A stretch of DNA of 64,000 nt from Taeniopygia guttata (Eukaryota; Chordata; Aves; Passeriformes; Estrildidae). Position 1 is the first letter of the stretch. Each line of letters begins with the position of its first letter. Where the stretch lies: the NCBI RefSeq assembly GCF_048771995.1, contig NC_133034.1, forward strand, positions 4,679,501-4,743,500, read 5' to 3'. Below, piece by piece: positions 1 through 9,500 of this stretch. A program made the position numbers and the translations under genes. Under the pieces are notes generated by a model. That model had not been told where the DNA came from, ran no database searches, and saw only the letters and a list, made by a program, of their open reading frames with translations.

Positions 1-3000
1 ACAGGCTCCTCCAAAGCCTTGGACACCAAGGAGATGGAGCTGGAGGGGAGACCCGAGGAGAGCCGGCCCCCGTACCACGTGCTGGCCCGAAACCTCCTGT
101 ATCCAGGGTCTCACACTCTCCGCTTCCCCGTGCCGGATGAGAAGGTGCCATGGGAGGTAGGAGCTGTGGCGCTGGGCACTGGGGCTGGGAGGAGAAGGCT
201 TGAGGCATATCCTGGCACTGGTGGGAAGAGAATTATCCCATTTGAGAGCTGTTGTTCTTCCCAGCCCCGGGACCCTTGGCTTCCCGGAGTCACTGCTTGA
301 GTGACCCCAAAGAGAAGGGTGTCATTCCTGCTAGGATCTGCAGTGCTAGGAATGCCTGGGGATGCTTGGGTGGACACAGAGGGTACAACCACCCACCTCT
401 GCATTTCCTGAAGCACGGCTGGCTCAGGGTCAGGGACAGGATCCAGCACTGGCCTCCATGGGGGTGTGAGCCCTCCAGCCAAGGCTCTGAGCTCAGCCCC
501 CAGCAGGGCCTGGAGTATCACCCGGAGAGCGATGCAACAAACTGGGCAGAGGAAGAGACTGGGCCATAAGATGTCCCTGGGGTCCCAGTCCCCGTCTGCT
601 GTGAGGGCAGGGGCACAAGCTGGGGGCCTGACACAGCCATGTGTTGTGCAGGTGGATTTCCCGCTCTACGACCCCCCTGCCTACTCGGCTGACCACAAGG
701 ACATGGCTGTGCAGGACCCCTTCAGCCTGTGAGTGTCCCCCCATGGCTCCCCAGCCCTCACACAGGGAGGGTGGCACAGCCAGCCCTCCCTGCCGGGCTG
801 CCTCCCACCCTCCAGCTCCTTGGAGTCTCTCCTGAAGATCAACTACAACACCATGGACGGGCTGATCGACCGGCAGAGCTTCCACGGGCTCTACGCCGTG
901 CAGGACGGGCTGCCTCTGTGAGTGCCACTGCCAGGGCCGCTGGGCACAGGGACACGGAGAGGCCAGGGCTGCCTGGGCACATCCATCCCATTCCCACTAA
1001 TGCTGGGCTAATGGTGGGGCAGGGATAACTGCAGGCGTTGTCCTTAGGGCTGACCTCCCCACAGCCACCCCAAAAGGTGTGGGATGCAGGGGTAGGGCAG
1101 TGTTATAGGGGTGCACAGAGGCAGTCTGGCGCTGCCCTGGTGCCCTCGCTGTCACCCTGGCAGGAACCCCATGGGCAGGACGGGGCTGCGAGGCCGTGGG
1201 AGGCTGCACTGCTTTGGGCCCAACCATGCCCTGCACCCCGTGGTGACCCGGTGAGTGTGTCCTGCTCCAGCACGGGGCTGAGCATGTGGGGTGGGAAAGG
1301 GGGCACGGGGCCACCTCAGAGACCTGGCCAAACCCCACACTGCCAGCGGGACCCTGCTGGGCAGAGGGGAGCCACGGCCAGCTGCAGCCTGACAGGGCCT
1401 CTCTCACAGCTGGAGGAGGAACCTGGATGGGTCCATCATAAGGAAGAGCCTGAAGAAGATGCTGGAAGTTCTGGTGGCCCAATACCCACTGTCAGATGTC
1501 TGGGCTCTGCCCGGGGTGAGAGCTGGGGAAGGGGAAGGGAAGGGAAGGGAAGGGAAGGGAAGGGAAGGGAAGGGAAGGGAAGGGAAGGGAAGGGAAGGGA
1601 AGGGAAGGGAAGGGAAGGGAAGGGAAGGGAAGGGAAGGGAAGGGAAGGGAAGGGAAGGGAAGGGAAGGGAAGGGAAGGGAAGGGAAGGGAAGGGAAGGGA
1701 AGGGAAGGGAAGGGAAGGGAAGGGAAGGGAAGGGAAGGGAAGGGAAGGGAAGGGAAGGGATCCCACAGAAAAGGGGGAATCACAGGCATGTGTCACAGGC
1801 TGGCTGAGGAGGTACCTCTGCCCCTCCTGCAGAGCACCTGCATGCCAGGCTGCTGGGGGAGCAGGGGTCTCCTTACATTCACCCACTCACCCTGACCCGC
1901 TGTCTCCTGCCTCTCTCTCTTCCCTCCACGGCTTCAATCCTCACATCTTTGGTGTGAGCCTGTTAAGCCACTGCAAAGCATCCTTTGGCAGACACTGGAT
2001 CAGGCAAACTCAGACATCTACTCAGGCAGAGCTGAGGACTTTGGGCAGGAGGGGCAGGATGGGAGGCACCAGCAGATCTTGTGGTATCTTCTGCAGTGGT
2101 GGCAGGCAACTGCCTGATGGCCAAGCTGGTGACAGGGAGGGAGGCTGCAGTGTGCTGATGGCAAGCCCCATAGCTGACATCTGCTTTGGCACAGGGGTCA
2201 CTGGAGCCAGGTGAGACGCTGCCACTGAAGCTCAAGTGGATCCTGCGCCGGGAGTTCTGGCCCCAGTTCCAGAACCTGCTGAAACAAGGCACTGAGGTGG
2301 GGGGCACACACGTGTCCCTGTGGTGCTGGGTCACAGGAGGGCTCAGGGGTATGGGGGCACGTGGGCATCACCCTGGATGGCACACAGCTGTCATGGTGGT
2401 ACAGGCACATGGGGACATTGCTGTGGATATTCTCAGTTCAGTCAGAGAGAAAAAGAGAAAGATTTTTCCTAGGCTTAGCCTGGCAGAAATCTTTCTCTTT
2501 TTCTCTCTGACTGAACTGAGAATATCCACACACCATGGCACAGGGACATGTGGGCATCATGGTGGCCCAGGGTACGGAAGCAGGGTGCATCACCTCTTGG
2601 CCACTGCTCCCACTGGAGAGGAAGGGCCAGGGGAGGTGAGGATGTGCCATAATTCATGTCTGGGAGTCAGGGAGCAGCCCAGAGACCCCAGGGGAGGGCT
2701 GCCCACAGCAGAGTCTGTGCCTGCAGCAGTGACTCCCCATGGCTCCAGCTGCAGCAGGAGCGGGGCTCTGGTCTCCAACAGGGCAGAAGACCCTCAGGGC
2801 GATGCCCCACCTGCCCCCAGGGTGCCCTCAGAGAGGTGATGAGGGCTCTGCCCATGTGTCATCTCCATGCACAGGTGCACAAGGGGTACCTGGACGACCC
2901 ACGCAACACAGATAACGCCTGGGTGGAGACGGTGGCCATCAGCGTGCACTTCGACACCCAGAACGACGTGGAGATGAAGAGGCTGAATTCGGTGAGGGGC

Positions 3001-3367
3001 TGGCACCCCCAGGGGCTCCTGGCCCAGCTCACAGCAGGCCTGGAGCACCACAGCCACATCTCCAGACCCACATCTCCGCAGGACTGGGATTCTCTGGCTG
3101 CAGGCAGTGGGGGATGAACACGGGGATGAACACGGGGTGGCACCTCAGTGTGTGCCCCAAAAGGAAAGGGCAGGAGGTTGGGGACTGGAGGTGCTGTTGG
3201 GTGTAGCTGGCAGCACACGAGTGACATCTGTGCCCTTGCAGTTCCTCCAGGGCTGCGACCCGGAGCTGTGCATCCGCTGGCAGGTGCTGGACAAGAGGAT
3301 CCCCCTGCACACCAACCACAAGGAGCTCCTGCACAAGGTCTCAACCCTCCTCGGTGCCTACTACTGA
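1..3367 (+). CDS. TRPM2: TRPM2, 3' terminal coding exons (partial), NUDT9-H domain
   Basis: ADP-ribose- and calcium-gated, non-selective cation channel of plasma membrane and lysosome; this part is the cytosolic C-terminal ADPR-binding NUDT9-homology domain. Coding exons are 1-156 (left end cut by the window), 652-728, 816-917, 1164-1250, 1410-1515, 2195-2296, 2875-2991 and 3242-3367 (stop TGA). All junctions are GT-AG and phases agree, giving 290 aa. Recognisable blocks are [89 protein letters not shown] and [12 protein letters not shown]. The Nudix-box region reads [10 protein letters not shown], lacking the paired catalytic glutamates of active NUDT9, as in other vertebrate TRPM2 (recalled). 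Channel and TRPM homology exons lie to the left. Confidence 0.96.
1525..1760 (+). repeat. Pentanucleotide microsatellite (GGGAA/AAGGG)n
   Basis: About 46 copies of GGGAA with essentially no interruptions, in the TRPM2 intron between exons 1410-1515 and 2195-2296, starting about 10 bases after the splice donor. The + strand is pure purine, so triplex or G-quadruplex formation is possible (inference). A short run of the same motif recurs at 6200-6222. Confidence 0.97.
2423..2529. repeat. Perfect long inverted repeat (43-bp arms, 21-bp loop) in a TRPM2 intron
   Basis: Arm 2423-2465 is the exact reverse complement of arm 2487-2529. The 21-base spacer 2466-2486 holds a smaller palindrome, aggct-t-agcct. 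Transcribed on either strand it would fold into a near-perfect hairpin. It could be a template-switch foldback, a small MITE or a precursor of small RNA. No target-site duplication is obvious. Confidence 0.95.
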
Positions 3368-4520
3368 GGCCTCGTGCAAGGGCCAGGGCTCCTGCTGCCC
3401 CAGACCAGGTTCTGGCTGGGACCTGCAGCTCCACCCCAGCTTACCTGGGGAAACATGGCAGCTGCTGGAGTTGAGGTACTCTGGGCGCCTCTGTGAATGT
3501 GTGTTGCAGGTCTCTGGGAGGAAAAGCGTCCCCTCCCTGAGGGCACGGGCTGCCTGGGCAGTGCATCCCAGTCACCTGAGCCACCAAGTTCAGCTCCAGC
3601 TTGTGTCTTGGTGCTTCCACATCAGCCCACAGCACTAGCCCAGAGCTTGGGCCACACAGAGCCACAGGGCTTTTCCTGTGAGATGGTCCTTCTGTCCACT
3701 CCAACCTGCCCTTGGCTTCAGAGTGGGCACTGGGGGCTCACCAGTCCCGGCTACCCCTCCACCAGAATATCCATCACTGCTCCCTGCTCCTGCTCAGAGC
3801 CCTGGCAGCCCCACTGCCACAGATCCCAAAGGACTGCTCTGGAGAAGGCTTGGAGTTGCTCCTGTGGCTCTGTGCCCATACCTCTGGTTGCCTCAGACCC
3901 AACAACATGGTCCTGAGCTGTGATGCAGCACTTCTGAAGGTGTGAGCAGCTCTTGGCTGATATACCTATGGTTTCATAGCTCTGCACAGGCCCACCTGCC
4001 ATGCCCCAAGCTGTATGTGATCCTGCTTGTGTATGCTGAGCACTGCCTTGTAGCTAAACTTCCCTCCTCTCTCTGAGCCAAGGCCCCAGCTAAACGTCAC
4101 CTGCCTGTCCCCATGCCCTGTGCACATGGATGGGAAGTGGCAGCTTGCTGGGACACAGGTGGTTCGTGCTCTGTGGTTCCTTGGGCAGGTAGGGACAGGA
4201 GCAGGGACATCAGTGTGTCAATCCCAGACATCCCTGCTTTTAAGGGGTTTTTCACTCACATTTTCTGTTGCCTGCCATGGGGAGAGCAAGGCACAGCAGA
4301 TACATTTTTTGATCATCCAGAAGAGCCCCACGGTTGTATCTGGGACTGCTCAGGAAGGGATTTTTCCCCCACCTTCTCCCAGTGGATCAGCCAAGGCTGC
4401 TCAGCCCACGCTGGTGCAGCTGCAGTTTCACCAGTGCTGCACGGGGGTTTGGCAAGGGGAGGGGGCTCAGTCTGGCAATGTATTCGACCCAGCTCAATAA
4501 ACCATGTATGAAACACTGCA
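3368..4520 (+). other. TRPM2: TRPM2 3' untranslated region
   Basis: About 1.15 kb runs from the TRPM2 stop to the first strong poly(A) signal. No competing gene was recognised in it. The end is placed about 20 bases after the AATAAA, followed by a TG-rich stretch typical of a cleavage site. Confidence 0.7.
4496..4501 (+). terminator. TRPM2: Poly(A) signal AATAAA of TRPM2
   Basis: A canonical AATAAA lies 1.13 kb past the TRPM2 stop, with a GT-rich element (ggtgctggtgtc) about 20 bases downstream. Confidence 0.8.
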
Positions 4521-4680
4521 GGTGCTGGTGTCTTACAGCTTCTTTACCAGGGGCCGTTCCTGGAGGCCATGCAGGCTGTTTGTGGAGGCCATGCTTGGAG
4601 CACACTTCCAGGAGAAGCCCAATTCCAACCCCAATCTTGTACAAACTCACTTTGCCTGCAGACTCGCCCCCAGGGATGGC

Positions 4681-4775
4681 TGAGTCACAGAAGGGTTTGG
4701 GTTGGAAGGGACTTCAATGATCATCTCATTTCGAGCCCTCCGCCGTGGGCGGGAACACCTTGCAGCACACCGGGG
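4681..4775 (-). mobile_element. CR1 LINE 3'-end fragment
   Basis: The + strand reads gggttggaagggacttcaat and then a degraded counterpart of the CR1 block usually reading ccctgccatgggcagggacacc. This is the reverse complement of a CR1 3' terminus. It lies just past the TRPM2 poly(A) site. Confidence 0.75.
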
Positions 4776-5029
4776 TGCTCCAGATGACCGGACCGGTTTA
4801 GAGGTGATGTGGGAGTTGTGCTCCGAAGTGATGGCAAGGCACCTTTCTTCTCCCACTGCTCCTGGACTGATTCTGCTCCTGGTCACCTCCAGGCCGGGGA
4901 GGGACGATCGTGCCTTACAGCAGCTGATGAAGCTGCCAGACTCGCAGCCCGGACCGCAGCCTCCAAAAAATTGCGGAAATCTCATTAGCAGCACCCAATT
5001 TCTGCACGCCGGGCTCCGCGCGGCTGCTC

Positions 5030-5400
5030 TCCCGCAGCCCCCGGCTGTCCCAGCACCCCGCTCCTCCCGCACTGCCCCTGGCCCCGCTCCTCCCGCACCG
5101 CCCCCGGTCCCGCACCGCCCCCGCCCCGCCCGCGGCGGGACCGCCCGGCCCGGGGCGTCGCGGGAGCGGCTGCAGCAACAGGTGCGGCCAGGCGGGACCA
5201 CGGCCGAACCGAACCGAACCGAACCGAACCGAACCGGCACCGGCACCGGCACCGGCACCGGCACCGCACCTACAGCCCGAGCGAAGCCGAGCCGCCCTGG
5301 CCGAGCCGGTAAGCGACCCCCGGGCTCCGGGGCAGCGGGGGCGGAGGGGTCCCGGGAGGGAGGGCAGAGCATCACCCCCGCACACCCCGGACCCTGAGGG
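5030..5400 (+). promoter_or_regulatory. LRRC3: CpG island and noncoding first exon of LRRC3
   Basis: This is a GC- and CpG-dense block upstream of the LRRC3 coding exon. A good donor, gccg|gtaagc, falls at 5308/5309, so the island probably holds a noncoding first exon ending at 5308 and spliced to an acceptor at 6640 or 6674, both in front of the ATG. The transcription start cannot be placed from sequence. Confidence 0.55.
5206..5265 (+). repeat. Compound short tandem repeat (GAACC)6 (GGCACC)5
   Basis: Six GAACC units at 5206-5235 abut five GGCACC units at 5236-5265. They lie inside the proposed LRRC3 noncoding exon, so length variation would alter the 5' leader. Confidence 0.93.
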
Positions 5401-5588
5401 GCTCCCGGAGCCCTTCCACGCGGTGGGAACCGGCGTGGCGTCCTTGTCCCCCCGGAGAGACCGAGCTGGCAGAGCCCGGTAGATTTTGCAGGGCCAGAGG
5501 GAATCCCGGGAAGCCCAATTTCATCTCCTCGGCAGAATCCACTGCTGAGGGCAGGGCTGCGGGCAAAGGTGCGGACAGCGTCGTTCAG

Positions 5589-5758
5589 GTGTGAGCATCC
5601 CTCGGGTGTGAGCATCCCTCGGGTATGAGCATCCCTCGGGTGTGAGCATCCCTCGGGTGTGAGCATCCCTCGGGTGTGAGCATCCCTCGGGTGTGAGCAT
5701 CCCTCGGGTATGAGCATCCCTCGGGTGTGAGCATCCCTCGGGTATGAGCATCCCTCTG
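5589..5758 (+). repeat. 17-bp minisatellite, about 10 copies
   Basis: Direct repeat of tgtgagcatccctcggg with a tatgagc variant in some units, in the presumed first intron of LRRC3. Open frames across it are repeat artefacts. Confidence 0.95.
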
Positions 5759-6754
5759 TGGTACACCTGAGGGATGATGCTGCTACCAGCAGAAGGATTC
5801 TGGTACCAGAGGGACACAACTTGGTGTCCATAATGACATCACATGGGACATTTCATTTCCATGAGAAAGGTTCCCTTGGCCTCCCAGACCTCCCCTCCAT
5901 GAGGATCTCTTCTCCCAGGCTGGCCAAGGTAGGAGGAGGGACATGAGCAGCACCAAAGGCAGAGGAAATGTGTCCCACCTAGCTCACCTCCTGCCTTGCC
6001 CCTTTCAGTGCTGGGGCGTCCTTTCGGGCTCCTACATCACCCCTTTCACTGTGCTAGGCAGTGGCTCCTCCCTTCACCTCCCACTCCCAGAGTCAGGCTA
6101 TCGAATCACACTCTTTGTTTACTTTAGAAAACAAACTCACCTCCAAACACTTCTTTAGTGAAACTCTTGGAAACCTGGCTTGTACCAGCTCACAGACCAG
6201 AAGGGAAGGGAAGGGAAGGGAAAGCAAATGAGCTCCACATCTTGTTATTTAAAACCCTGGTGGTGATTAAATCAGTCTGATTATCCTTAGAGTCTGACTC
6301 ATCATTTTTTTTAAACACTCGGGGTTGGTGAGATAGGAATTTACTGCTGCTGCTCTCCAGCAGCAAACGACTGCATCCCCTCTGGAAACTGGCAGCAGGA
6401 TGGGGCAGAGGCTCCGGGCCCATCTCCACACCCCATCCTGCAGCTCCCTTTGTCCACCTGGGTGGTCTCTGCAGAGACAGGGGTAGGGGAGCTGGGGCTT
6501 CTATTTCTAATTAATCCAAAATTAAGCTGTCCTGGAAAAGATAGCCAGCGTCACTCCACCCTCGTTCTCCAGCCTCATGAGCCCAGCCTCTCACCCCTTT
6601 GCCCGGGCACATCACACATGAGCCATTCCCATTGTTCCAGGAAATAACACCCGTCACATCCCCTCCACCCACAGCTTCCCTTGTCCTGCTGCCCAGGAGC
6701 TGCTGCCACGCCCGGGGAGCTGCCAGCAGCCATGCTGAGCTGCCTGCCTGCAAG

Positions 6755-7513
6755 ATGACCCTCACCACCACGCCGGCCACCAGAGTGGCCCAGGCTTTCT
6801 TCTGCCTCCTGCTCTGCATCCCCTGGGGCAGCTCCTGCCCCCCCAGCTGCCAGTGCACGCAGCGGGCCGGGGCCAAGGCTGTCCTCTGCAGCTCCCAGCA
6901 CCTGGAGGAGATCCCCAAGGACATCCCCAGAGATGTGGTGTTCCTCAAGCTGGATGCCAACAGCATAACCAGGATCCCCAGCAACGCCTTCAGGCACCTC
7001 TCCCACCTGGAGGAGATTGACCTCTCCAGGAATGCCATCGAGAAGATCGACAGGGCAGCTTTCAGAGGGGTGGCGGCCGGGCTGCGGAGCCTCGACCTCT
7101 CGGGCAACCGCATCCGCAGCATTCCCAAGGAGGCCCTGCTGGCGCTCAAGGCCCGGCTCCGGCTGGCCAACAACCCTTGGCACTGCGAGTGTGCCTTGCA
7201 GGAGGTGCTGTGGGAGGCACGGCTGGACCCCGACTCCGTGCGGGACATCACCTGCCACACGGCCCCGCGCCAGGAGTACGTGGGCAAGCCGCTGCTGCAG
7301 GTCCTGGACGCCGGCGCCAACTTCTGCGGCGCGCGGCAGAGGAGCGCGGACGCGGCCGTGCTGGTCACCATGTTCGGCTGGTTCGCCATGCTCGTCGCCT
7401 ACGTCGTCTGCTACGTGCGCCACAACCGGGAGGGCTCCCGCGGGCACGGGGACCAGCTGAGCTCGCTGCCGAGCGCCCAGGCTCCTGCAGACACCTCCAG
7501 CACTGCCCTGTAG
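6755..7513 (+). CDS. LRRC3: LRRC3, leucine-rich repeat containing protein 3
   Basis: Small type I membrane protein of unknown ligand, 252 aa in one coding exon, close to the 257 aa I recall for human. In order: a signal peptide (about 1-27, core VAQAFFCLLLCIPWG); an LRRNT cysteine cap (28-59, CPPSCQC); three leucine-rich repeats (about 62-137, with LKLDANSITRIPSNAF, IDLSRNAIEKI and LDLSGNRIRSIPKEAL); an LRRCT cap (NPWHCECALQEVLW, 140-191); one transmembrane helix (199-221, AAVLVTMFGWFAMLVAYVVC); and a short polar tail. The ATG at 6755 is chosen because the signal peptide starts there; upstream in-frame sequence is not protein-like. It is convergent with TSPEAR, as in other vertebrates. Confidence 0.96.
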   Translation: MTLTTTPATRVAQAFFCLLLCIPWGSSCPPSCQCTQRAGAKAVLCSSQHLEEIPKDIPRDVVFLKLDANSITRIPSNAFRHLSHLEEIDLSRNAIEKIDRAAFRGVAAGLRSLDLSGNRIRSIPKEALLALKARLRLANNPWHCECALQEVLWEARLDPDSVRDITCHTAPRQEYVGKPLLQVLDAGANFCGARQRSADAAVLVTMFGWFAMLVAYVVCYVRHNREGSRGHGDQLSSLPSAQAPADTSSTAL

Positions 7514-7995
7514 TGCTGGGCTGGCTGCCAGCTTCAGCCTTCTTCCCGGGGAGCTGGTGGGCATCAAAGCTTCCCCGCGGGATTCTCCAGTGCTTTCTTC
7601 AGCCAAGTGCCACCGATCTCCCCGCCCCGGCGACGCCGGACTGAGCGTGAGCAAACGACATGGGGGAGGGATGCCAGGGACACCCCATGTGGGCCTGTGC
7701 ATGGTGACCAGGTCCTGGGGACAAACAGCCCCAGCCAGACCCTTTCTCCCTACCAGAGCAATGCAGCCCCACTCACATGCTTGTGGCTGGGGAGAGATGG
7801 GCTGTAGGACCAGTGGGTGCAGTGGGTCACTGCAGAGGGGGGGGGTCATCCCATCTTGGCTCCAGTGGGGCATCAGCCTTGCCAAGGGCAGGACATCCTC
7901 CCCAAGGTGCCTTGGCAGCCTCTGCCTGCCTCCAGCAATGCACGGGAAACTCCAAAACCTTTGTCTCCTCAATAAAGGCCTGCACTTAGGAAAAG
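7514..7995 (+). other. LRRC3: LRRC3 3' untranslated region
   Basis: Sequence between the LRRC3 stop and its poly(A) signal; no further gene is seen. Confidence 0.7.
7971..7976 (+). terminator. LRRC3: Poly(A) signal AATAAA of LRRC3
   Basis: AATAAA 458 bases after the stop, followed within 30 bases by a TG-rich stretch (gggtttgtgctgtgctggg). Confidence 0.82.
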
Positions 7996-8650
7996 CCCTG
8001 AGGGTTTGTGCTGTGCTGGGAGCTGAGTGTCCGTGGAGGGTGGTGGTGTGGTGCTCGTGGTGCTTATCTTAATTCAATCTCTCCCAAAGCAGAGCAACCT
8101 AAATTCAATGTACCAGCAGGACTCCCATTAGGTGCCATCCCTTCCCACCTCCAGCTCCCCAGATACATCTGGTCTTGCCTTATCTTGCCCTTCCTCGGGG
8201 CTGAATTAGAGTTGTTGCTCACAACTCAGTGATGGAAGCAAATCAAATTCTCCCTTTTCTCACAAGGGAGAAATGATCCTTCTGGCAGAGCCAGCTGCAG
8301 CTGCACTGAACAGGGAGAGGAGAGAGGGATGCAGAGGCTCACCCTGCAGCTGTGGACCCTGGAAAGGCTCAGGCTGTGACCCCCAGCCCTTCTTGATGGG
8401 GCTGGCACCTCTGGAGCACTCCCCAGTGCCAGGGTGGGTGGCCCAGCTCAGCAGGAAACCTGGCTCTGGGGAAGGCTGAGAGGTGCTCTGGGTGGGGGGA
8501 ACAGAGGGGCACCCCCTCACCCCAGCACACTCCTGTGCTCAGGGCCACCTCGTCCTCACTGGGCTACCTATGGACATTCAGGGGTGACTTGCTGGGTGAA
8601 GGGATGCCTCTGCATTGGGCAGAGCAGCTGGGTTACCCATGTGGGAGAAA
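7996..8650. other. Spacer between the convergent LRRC3 and TSPEAR 3' ends
   Basis: About 650 bp separating the two poly(A) signals. No gene, RNA or recognised repeat was seen. Confidence 0.5.
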
Positions 8651-8666
8651 GGCTGGGTGCACACAG

Positions 8667-8672
8667 TTTATT
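8667..8672 (-). terminator. TSPEAR: Poly(A) signal AATAAA of TSPEAR
   Basis: The + strand tttatt reads AATAAA on the minus strand, about 830 bases after the TSPEAR stop. The interval 8650-9500 is therefore taken as the TSPEAR 3' UTR; it holds no other recognised feature. Confidence 0.65.
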
Positions 8673-9500
8673 AGAGCTCTGGTTAAGCAAAAGAGTCCCC
8701 CAGCAAAGGTGAGGAAAAGAAAAGAGGCCACAGTTTCACGTGAAGCAGGTTTGGGTTTTTCCCCATTCCCGTGGTAGCTGGATGGGTCCAAATGCAAAGC
8801 AGGTTTTCTCAGGGGTCCCTACCCCATGCAAAGGTGCCTGGACCAGCAAGGACCAGCACTGGCCCTCGAACACACCAACAGGTCTGAACAAAACACACAA
8901 CACTTGTTGAGGGAGACCCAACCCAGCCATGGCAGAGCAGGAGGGTGGGCAGGCACCTGTGGCAGTGGCATGAAGGTGACATGAAGAATGGCTGCAATGT
9001 CAAACCAGATGGTCCTCAGGAGTGTCACAGCCCCAGGCAGCCAGAGCCAGGCCTGGACACGTTTTTTTCTGCCATTTCTCACGTGTTTACTCCGCTCTGC
9101 CATGCACCCATCCCAGCAGCTCATGCTCTGCTCTGCCTCTTCCTTCCCTGGCTTTGTGCAAGCTTTGGCCACAGCTACTAGCGGCTCTGGGTCCCTCCTG
9201 GGGACTGCAAATTGCCAAGCATCATGGTCCTGGTAAGCCAGGGGATGCACCTGGCCTCCAGGACCTTAAGTAGGACATGGCTCTGGAGCATGGTGGCAGA
9301 GCTTTCCCAGGAGAAACAACCCCCCTGGACAAGGCAGGGAGCCCTGGAGCTCCCCCCTCCTCCTCCTCCCTTCCTGCAGAGCGAACAGCCAGCCACTGCC
9401 CAGCTGAGGCTGCAGCCATTCCTGGGCTCTGTGGTCCATCTTCACCTGGCAGCCCAGCTTGCCCTGGAGCTGGCGATGAGCTGAGCGTGTCTCAGCTGCC

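Noticed and set aside
1404-1895. Frames of GREGK and PFPSL repeats
   Set aside because: Translations of the GGGAA microsatellite; the real exon there is 1410-1515.
6511-7972. Long minus-strand frames opposite LRRC3 (292 and 465 codons)
   Set aside because: Antisense shadows of the GC-rich LRRC3 coding exon, without their own motifs.
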